From assembly GCF_000004195.4 (NCBI RefSeq), contig NC_030678.2:36747701-36811700 (forward strand): a stretch of DNA of 64,000 nt. The letters run 5' to 3'. Under the pieces are notes generated by a model, which was given only the letters and a program-made list of their open reading frames with translations, did not search any database and was not told the origin of the DNA. Source of the DNA: Xenopus tropicalis (taxonomy: Eukaryota; Chordata; Amphibia; Anura; Pipidae). The first letter of the stretch is position 1, and every line of letters starts with the position of its first letter. Of this stretch, positions 57,512-64,000 are shown in pieces. The position numbers and the translations under genes are program-made.

Positions 57512-58560
57512 TATTTCTACCAAAGTGCATAACTTTACATTTTTCAACATTGAACCTCATTTTCCAATTTGCTGCCCAGTTTTCCAATTTTATCAAATCA
57601 TTCTGCAAAGCGGCAGCATCCTGCATGGAACTCAATTTAGCTCAATTTAGTATCCTCAGCAAAAATAGAAACAGTACTGTCTATGCCCACCTCCAGGTCA
57701 TTAATAAACAAGTTAAAAAGCAAAGGACCAAGGACTGACCCCTGCGGTACTCCACTAACAACACTGGTCCAATTAGAAAATGTTCCATTTACCACCACTC
57801 TTTGTAATCTATCCTTCAGCCAGTTCTCTATCCAAGCACAAATATTATGTTTCAGGTCAATATTCCTCATTTTTATCATTAACTTTCTGTGAGGTACTGT
57901 ATCAAACGCTTTAGTAAAGTCTATGTCAGGGATGCCCAACATTTCTTACTCATGAGTCACAGTCAAATGTGAAAAGACTTTGGAGAGCAACACAAGCATC
58001 ATAAAAGTTCATGGAGGAGCCAAATAAGGGCTAAGATTGGCTATTAGGTAGCCTCTATGCACACTATCAGCTTACAGGGGGCTTTATTTGGTAGTAAATC
58101 TTGTTTTTATACAACCTACCTGGTTTGGGGGCACTGAGTGCAGCATCCTAGGGCTTGGTGAGCAACATGTTGCTCATGAGCCACTGGTTGAGGATTACTG
58201 GTCTAAGTATGACTTCCACTACCATACCAGCATCAAGGTTCCTGCTCACCTCCTCATAAAAGCCAACTAAATTAGTCTGGCAAGATCTGTTACGCATAAA
58301 ACCATGCTGGCACAAACTTATAGTATTGTGATTTTCACATTAGCAATTCGCCGGTCTTTCGGCACCATGCCAGACCTCAATGAATCCTGAAGAATTAAGT
58401 GAAGAGGTTTGGCAATCATAGTGCTCAGCTCATTTAATACCCTGGGATGAATCCCATCTGGTCCTGGACCTTTGTTTACCTGTACATGTTCAAGTCTCTT
58501 CAATTTCCTCCTGAGTGACCCATGTGTCAGTAGCTACATTACTAGAATTGACTCTATTAA
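57512..58560 (-). pseudogene. CR1-type LINE reverse transcriptase relic, interrupted by F2
   Basis: On the minus strand, from high to low coordinates: KGPGPDGIHPRVLNEL and PLHLILQDSLRSGMVP (58503-58340), CQHGFMRNRSCQTNLVGFYE (around 58300-58230), then after the F2 insertion [36 protein letters not shown], and FAEDTKLS where FADDTKLS is usual. The first catalytic Asp of the palm is thus Glu. A short gap with stops follows, then LENWAANWKMRFNVEKCKVM, nearly identical to the copy at 41975. Order and spacing are normal for CR1. Both ends are truncated. Confidence 0.85.
57927..58200. mobile_element. F2 hAT-type MITE (274 bp) in CR1
   Basis: CAGGGATGCCCAACATTTC to GAGGATTACTG, flanked by GTCTATGT (57919-57926) and GTCTAAGT (58201-58208). 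The CR1 reading is continuous when it is removed. Confidence 0.88.
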
Positions 58561-58599
58561 AGGGAAGCCTTGATTAGCTGGCTCATCAGTTATGCAGTT

Positions 58600-58761
58600 A
58601 TGTAGACATAACCTTATGAAAGTTTCTGCTGTCCCAGCTAAACAATTTGTGAAACAGGAAATTTGGGAAATGCATTAAAGTCAATAGGCATTTTTCACAA
58701 CTTTTTTGGCATACAATACATTGGAGACTATGTTTTTTTACAGCTAAACTGCTCATCACTA
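58600..58761. mobile_element. Older F1-type fragment
   Basis: GCATTAAAGTCAATAGGC and ACATTGGAGACTATG steps followed by an AACTGCTCATCACTA end, as in 19098-20160. The left end is lost. Confidence 0.5.
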
Positions 58762-59116
58762 ATTTCAATAAATGCAGAATTCCTTACCTTGTCTGTTGTG
58801 TGAAATAAAACTATAGGCTATTTATAGATATTGTCTTAGTATCTATCCTTACTGCAATCTTAGTAAAGACAACAAGCTTAAAATGACAATGATTTTCAAA
58901 TAACCTTCATAAAACACCGGAGTTATCAAATTAATCAACCCCAGCAAAGTAAATCATAAATGAAATAATGTATATACATGGTCATTAGCACATCCAATGC
59001 TTGCATCCTAAGCAAGGGACATGAAGAATAAATCAGTTTGCCCTTGTTGGATGTATGATATTCCTTTAACGCAACCTACAAGTAAAATCTTCTTGAGTTT
59101 CAAATATTCCACCTAT

Positions 59117-59165
<49 letters not shown>

Positions 59166-59480
59166 TAAAGAAGTGCATGTTGTTTATATGTAAGTTGAAA
59201 TTAACATTTGAAGTTGACTAAAGTTAGAGTAAATATAGTAATGAAAATGTAATTTTAATCTCATTTATCTAAACTGCAGAATCTCTCATAATGATGTGTG
59301 ATTTTTTATTTATTTTTTATATACTTATATATTTGAAAACTTCAGTGTTCTGGTTTTCTATGCCTTAGTGAGCCTTAAAGTATTACTGCTGCTCCTCAGC
59401 ACTTTTGCTTAAAGACCATTGATTTTATCATGAGTTTTATGTGACTATTAGTCTGGCTTTTATTCTTAGTACACACTAAA
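58762..59480. other. Gene-free stretch with (TA)n at 59120-59163
   Basis: The (TA)n run has about 22 units. Nothing else is supported. Confidence 0.6.
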
Positions 59481-59686
59481 GGGCAGATTTATCAAAATGT
59501 GAGATTAGAGCTCACCGCAGAAAGATTCACCCACTATTAATTCCTCTTGGATTTTTAGAAGCATATTTATTAAGTTACATACTCAACATTTGATAAACAT
59601 GCTTCTAAAAATCCCATAGGAATGAATAAAATTGTTTGAGTTTTTTCTCTAATGAGCTGTTATCTCACATTTTGAAAAATCTGCCC
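59481..59686. mobile_element. F3-like MITE (206 bp)
   Basis: GGGCAGATTTATCAAAATG to CATTTTGAAAAATCTGCCC, with about 25 inverted bases and two differences. A second inverted pair (TTTTAGAAGCATATTTAT / CATGCTTCTAAAAATCC) fills the middle. No clear target duplication. Confidence 0.8.
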
Positions 59687-59895
59687 ACTAGTAGCTACAA
59701 TCAAAAGTCAGCGGATAGCTGCTACAAATGGCATTGATCAAAGCACTGAAGGTACTGTGTATTGCCTCCCATTGGTAAGAGACATGACTTGCCTAGGAGT
59801 CCCAGACAAGTTTTATTAATCTGTTTGAAATGATCCTCTGATGTTTCTAGCAAAGAACAACATTCCTAGCTCCTAGTCTATATAGAATCTAAACC

Positions 59896-60326
59896 GTAAA
59901 AGAGAACTAAAGCCTAACTAAAGAAGTAGGGCTAGAAATGTTACATTATGTTTTGGGTTTCTGTACCAGCCCAAGGCAACCACAGCCCTTTAGCAGGGAA
60001 CATCTGTGCCTCCAAAGATGCCCCATGCAAGTGCAACTAGCAACACAATTTAAGAATCAACACTGTAGCCTCAGCCTATATGACAGGCCAGACTTATTTT
60101 CTACTTGATGATTTGCGACAACCCCAAAGCTTAGCTACTCAATAGCTGCCCAGAGCACACTAACATGTGAGCGTTGTAGACACTTTCCAAGTTCCTGTGA
60201 CAACTGTAAAGACCTGGATCATTGCTGTTGTTGAGATGCTGAAACTTTAGGCTAGTGCAGTAAGTTTAGTCTATAAAATATGGCATTTATAGCCGTATTT
60301 ATTTTCAGTGTTTAGTTCTCCTTTAA
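59896..60326. mobile_element. F4 T2-like MITE (431 bp)
   Basis: GTAAAAGAGAACTAAAGCC on the left; the reverse complement of the right end is TTAAAGGAGAACTAAACAC. Confidence 0.7.
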
Positions 60327-60920
60327 CTTCTAAATAGAGTTTGTATGTCTACCCAGTTTATTATGTTTCTTCTATGTTCTTCAGTTTCATCATTCTCTGT
60401 AAAAACACAGTGGTAATTAAATTATCATCTAATTAAATTCATCCTAACAGTCTGTGGTTAGGAAATTTCACAAATGATAAAATAAAGAGCTGCCTGATGT
60501 GACAATATGCAAATAAGACAAAATAATAACAATAATAGAGATTACCTGGAAATATGTTCCCCTATCTGACTAAATAGTAACTTTTTCAAAAGAAAAGAAA
60601 ATATGTTCCCACTACTATGAGTCAGTAGCGATAGAAAATGATTAGTAAAAAACAGCCACTCTACTTTTCTATTAGAGCCAACTGCCATTACAACTCATTA
60701 AAAAAGAACATGAGTTTATGTTGGTCCAGTCAAGAAAAATGTTATATAAAAAATGTAATGTTTAAAAAAGAAGGATACAATAGTTTTATAGTTTTAGTTT
60801 ATAGTTTTAGCTTCAATTAAGTCATTAAATTGTGTTCTAATAAAATACAATTGTCATAATTTTCACCCTACAAGTTTTATTATAAATTTCACATTGCATT
60901 AATACTGCATGTGTCCAATG
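60327..60920. other. Gene-free stretch
   Basis: Nothing supported. A+T-rich. Confidence 0.4.
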
Positions 60921-61086
60921 TACAGATATGGGATCCTTTATCCAGAAACCCATTTATAATTAATCCTTATTGGAGACAAGACAGTCCTAATGGATTTATT
61001 TAATATTCGAATTTTTTTGTGCAGACCCCCTATCCAGAAATCCCCAGGTACCAAGCATTCTGGACAATAGGTCCTATACTCGTATT
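60921..61086 (+). mobile_element. F5 repeat, internally deleted
   Basis: TACAGATATGGGATCC at the start and CATTCTGGACAATAGGTCC at the end, but about half the interior is missing. Confidence 0.72.
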
Positions 61087-61185
61087 AATGTAATAATTTA
61101 CATTTCATGTGATTTTATTTTCTTACTGGAATTCCCATTTTGAGAATAAAGGTGCTCAAACAACTTTCCGCAGCAAAATCAAGGA

Positions 61186-61427
61186 TAGTGATGAACGAAT
61201 CTGTCCCATTTCGCTCTGTTGAAAATTTTGCGAAACTACAGGAAAATTCACAAAACAGCGATAAATCTGCGAAACACATTGTCGCATAATTTTTTTGTCG
61301 TGCGCGCCCTATTTTAACCCGAGGTGAATTTTTTGCGGCAAATTTTCGCAGAAGTTTTACAAAACAATGGCGAAATGCGGGAATTCGCTGCAAATCCATG
61401 CCTGGCGAAAAAATTTGCTCATCACTA
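61186..61427. mobile_element. F1 hAT-type MITE (242 bp)
   Basis: TAGTGATGAACGAATCTG to TTTGCTCATCACTA, flanked by ATCAAGGA (61178-61185) and ATCAAGAA (61428-61435). The 128-aa minus-strand frame across it is not a gene. Confidence 0.9.
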
Positions 61428-61435
61428 ATCAAGAA

Positions 61436-62316
61436 TATAACAAAGCAGCAAAGAGAATAGCACCCCAGTTTTCTTGTATTATTTGCAGTCTTTTTTTCCA
61501 CTGCCTAAAATTGTCCTGTTTATCTTTCTGAATATAAATTCCCAAAGAGGATGCTATTTTTCTTCCTGACATGATTACCTTTGTTATAATGTACATTACA
61601 ATATCTTCCCGAGCCTGCGTAAGTGAAAGCGGTAGATTTTTTTTTCCATGGGGGAGTTAAAAGTAATAATAATAATACATAAATTCATTGACAATTCCCA
61701 TATGAAAATGTTCAGTATCTCTCCACTGTGCTAAAGAACTTGGAGTGTTACAAAATACAAAATGTAAATGTAAACTCAGCATCTGTTTCAGTGTCGTGGC
61801 GTCTGATGATAAAAAATATGTCATTACCAGAACATCAGAGCAAAGTAAACAGCTCTTGGGCTGTAATAAACCTCAAATGTTTGTACCTGATGTCTTTGTT
61901 AAGTACTGTACAGTGACTTACACATACCGAATCTGAGTATTACTGTTATTATGTTTATGTTGAATTACCTCAATATTTTGTATAAAGTCTTACACAATAC
62001 AATAGTCCACTTGTCCTTTTCCAAGGCCCATTTATCCACACTCTCATTTTCATGGCTTTACTGTTTTTGAAACCACAACTTAATTAATTTCCACTAAAAC
62101 TACAAATGTCTAGTAATTTATTAAAAGATCCAAATTGAAAAAGCACAACAACAAAAACCACTGAAAAAAATTCAAAAACCACAATTTATTTTTCAGAGAA
62201 TGGAGCATCCAAAAAATGGAAAAACCTCTAAAACCACAAAGCAAAAGAAGATCTTCCAATTGGAAACAGCTGCTAAATGACTTCTACATGACCTTGACTG
62301 CTTTTAGACTAATGTC
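61436..62316. other. Gene-free stretch
   Basis: Nothing supported. Confidence 0.4.
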
Positions 62317-62604
62317 AGACCAGGCGTATGGCGTATATTTTCAGTAAGCTTGAAAATGCTTTCCGAAAATACTGCCATACGCCTCCTACCTGTGTCTGCA
62401 CCGAATGAATGGAATACGCTCGGGTGCAGGCACATGTAGCCGATTTCCGCCTAATAATGCAAGACTTTGTGTTTTTAAGCGGATATCAGCTACATGTGCC
62501 TGCACCTGAGCGTATTCTATTCATTCGGTGCAGACACAGGTAGGAGTGTATGGCGGTATTTTCAGTAAGGGTTTTTCAGCTTGCTGAATATACACGCCAT
62601 ATAC
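62317..62604. mobile_element. Palindromic MITE (about 288 bp)
   Basis: Arms 62385-62440 and 62489-62544 (56 bases each) are inverted with two differences (CCTACCTGTGTCTGCACC..). Looser inverted matches continue to the ends (GGCGTATGGCGTATATT / AATATACACGCCATA). Confidence 0.75.
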
Positions 62605-62607
62605 CTA

Positions 62608-63004
62608 GGGGGAGATTTACTAATCCACAAACGGTCCAATGGCACCCCAATGCGTTTTTTCGGAATGATCGGTATTTTTGCGACTTTTTCGTATGTTCTG
62701 CAATTTTTTCGTATGTTCCGCAACTTTTTCGTCGCCGTCGCGACTTTTTCATATATTTTCCGCGACTTTTTCGTCGCCATTGTGAAAAAATCGGATTGGT
62801 TATTGCTCCGTTTACAATCGCTCAATACGAAAAAATTGCGACAGCGCCGTAATAGTCGCGCAAAATACGATACAGTCGCAACGGCGACGAAAAAGTCGCA
62901 ACAAATACGAAAAATCACGACAGCGACGAAAAAGTCGCAAAATTTTCATTTCCAATACGATTTTTTCCCTTTTGGGATTCGAATTCGTGGATTAGTAAAT
63001 CTGA
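62608..63004. mobile_element. F3 MITE (397 bp)
   Basis: GGGGGAGATTTACTAATCC to GGATTAGTAAATCTGA, flanked by CTA at 62605-62607 and 63005-63007. Rich in CGACTTTTTCGT-type words. It lies immediately next to the palindromic MITE. The 171-aa plus-strand frame and the 118-aa minus-strand frame run through these repeats. Confidence 0.78.
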
Positions 63005-63115
63005 CTAGCATATTTTTTCTTTCAGATTTGTTGCAGTTTAGATGCATAATTAATGGCAAACAAAAAAATGCTAGTTTTAAAAAAATACTAACATAAGTAA
63101 ATGCCCCCCTTAGAC

Positions 63116-63688
63116 TTAAAAGGGTTGTTCACATTTGTACAATATACACAAATCTTACAGTTCACATTGATAGAACAGTCTTTGCCATATACATGGTTAA
63201 GAAAAATGTGCAGCTGAAGAGATATTTACCTTAGAATCACCCCTCTTTCATCCTTATTTCTACATAGACCCTGTGTATGGGTGGGGGTGTATTCAGTGAC
63301 CCCTATAAACGCATAACAGTATATAAGATTTGTGATATGCTGGGTCTGCTTGCCTATGCTATTGCCAGGGAGAATCAACCAATGAGCTTTCAATTGTTGC
63401 AACTGGTTCCAGTGCAGAAGCAACTAATGAATTGGTCCAATAGGAAAAAAGTAAGGGCAAAGCCTGGGCATGATGGTATAAGGATATAGAAAGTTCTCAG
63501 TGTGTCAGGTTCTAAATAGGCCACTCCCATCCCTTCATAAAACTAATCAGAGTGACAGAAGAAGGGCTGATATAACAGGTATAAAAGTAGCTTTTACAGT
63601 GGCCTTTTTACTTTTTTATTTATGGAAAATAAGAGCATTGTTGGTGGTTAAATAAGATTTTGAGAATGAAGGTGAACAACCCCTTTAA
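63116..63688. mobile_element. F4 T2-like MITE (573 bp)
   Basis: TTAAAAGGGTTGTTCAC on the left; the reverse complement of the right end is TTAAAGGGGTTGTTCACC. The interior is unremarkable. Confidence 0.8.
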
Positions 63689-64000
63689 GTCCCACACTGT
63701 AGTCCATTAGAGTTCCTATTTGCTATTTCCATAATGTTTGTTGAAACTTTAATACATAAAAGGAAAAGAAGAGACTGTAATTAAAATCAAGGTTAGATGA
63801 TTAATTAAGCTGGTAGTTGTCAGTTATATATAAGACACAAAGATGCCTTATGGGGGCACAAGATAATTTCAACCTTAGGTGCTCCATTGGGTGCAAAGTG
63901 CAGGACACAGTATCAAAGGAGCAACAGAGCCTGATGTGGGTAAATACAGGGCTCCATTGATTTTTGTACTCATTTGAACTCTCCAGCTTGCATGTCCGTT
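63689..64000. other. Gene-free stretch
   Basis: Nothing supported. Confidence 0.4.

Noticed and set aside
57283..57738. 151-residue plus-strand frame
   Set aside because: It is antisense to a CR1 relic and crosses into an F1 fragment.
62581..63096. 171-residue plus-strand open frame
   Set aside because: It lies in two adjacent MITEs; the TTTTTCGT-type words give a repetitive Phe/Arg/Thr-rich translation.

Overview
The window looks like non-coding frog DNA, most probably Xenopus. I infer this from repeat families I recognise from that genus (the interspersed sequence beginning TACAGGTATGGGATCC, TTAA-flanked 'T2' MITEs starting TTAAAGG, and the TAGTGATG-ended hAT-type MITEs), together with CR1, L2 and Tx1/L1 LINE remains, gypsy-like LTRs and low G+C. 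I found no convincing exon of a host gene, no intact transposase and no intact reverse transcriptase. Nearly every long open frame lies inside a repeat or low-complexity DNA. The window is best read as intergenic or intronic DNA shaped by layered transposition.

Five short DNA-transposon families recur and are called F1-F5 below. F1: hAT-type MITEs, ends TAGTGATG / CATCACTA, 8-bp target duplications. F2: hAT-type, ends CAGGGGTCCCCAAC / GGGGATCACTG, 8-bp duplications. F3: PIF/Harbinger-like MITEs, ends GGGGC / GCCCC, 3-bp duplications (TTA in the best cases), often near-perfect palindromes of 250-720 bp. F4: T2-like, ends TTAAAGG. F5: ends TACAGGTATGGG / CCTGTA, perhaps Tc1/mariner-like because of the TA ends.

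Layout. 0-10 kb: CR1 3' end, F1 inside another repeat, an LTR-like block, a 35-bp GC-rich minisatellite, a decayed Tx1/L1 ORF2 and a Tc1 transposase scrap. 10-26 kb: F3, F1, F2 and F4 elements, a tRNA-derived SINE head, an LTR-like block, a 500-bp F3 palindrome nested in F1, and a hammerhead-ribozyme-like motif at 24605. 26-40 kb: sparse, with nested F4, an LTR-like block, F5 fragments and a tandem pair of hammerhead-like units at 36478. 40-54 kb: F3 in F5, the longest coding relic (CR1 RT C-terminus), two Tx1/L1 tails, a 52-bp minisatellite, an L2 RT relic interrupted by a 388-bp insertion carrying two hammerhead-like units and flanked by a 12-bp target duplication, and an F1 element carrying a 40-bp tandem repeat. 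54-64 kb: F2 elements inserted in a tandem duplication and in a CR1 relic, then F4, F5, F1 and F3.

The most interesting signal is the set of six hammerhead-ribozyme-like motifs in four places. They fit the short-stem-III hammerheads known from Penelope-like retroelements, and the dimeric insertion into L2 still shows how it integrated.
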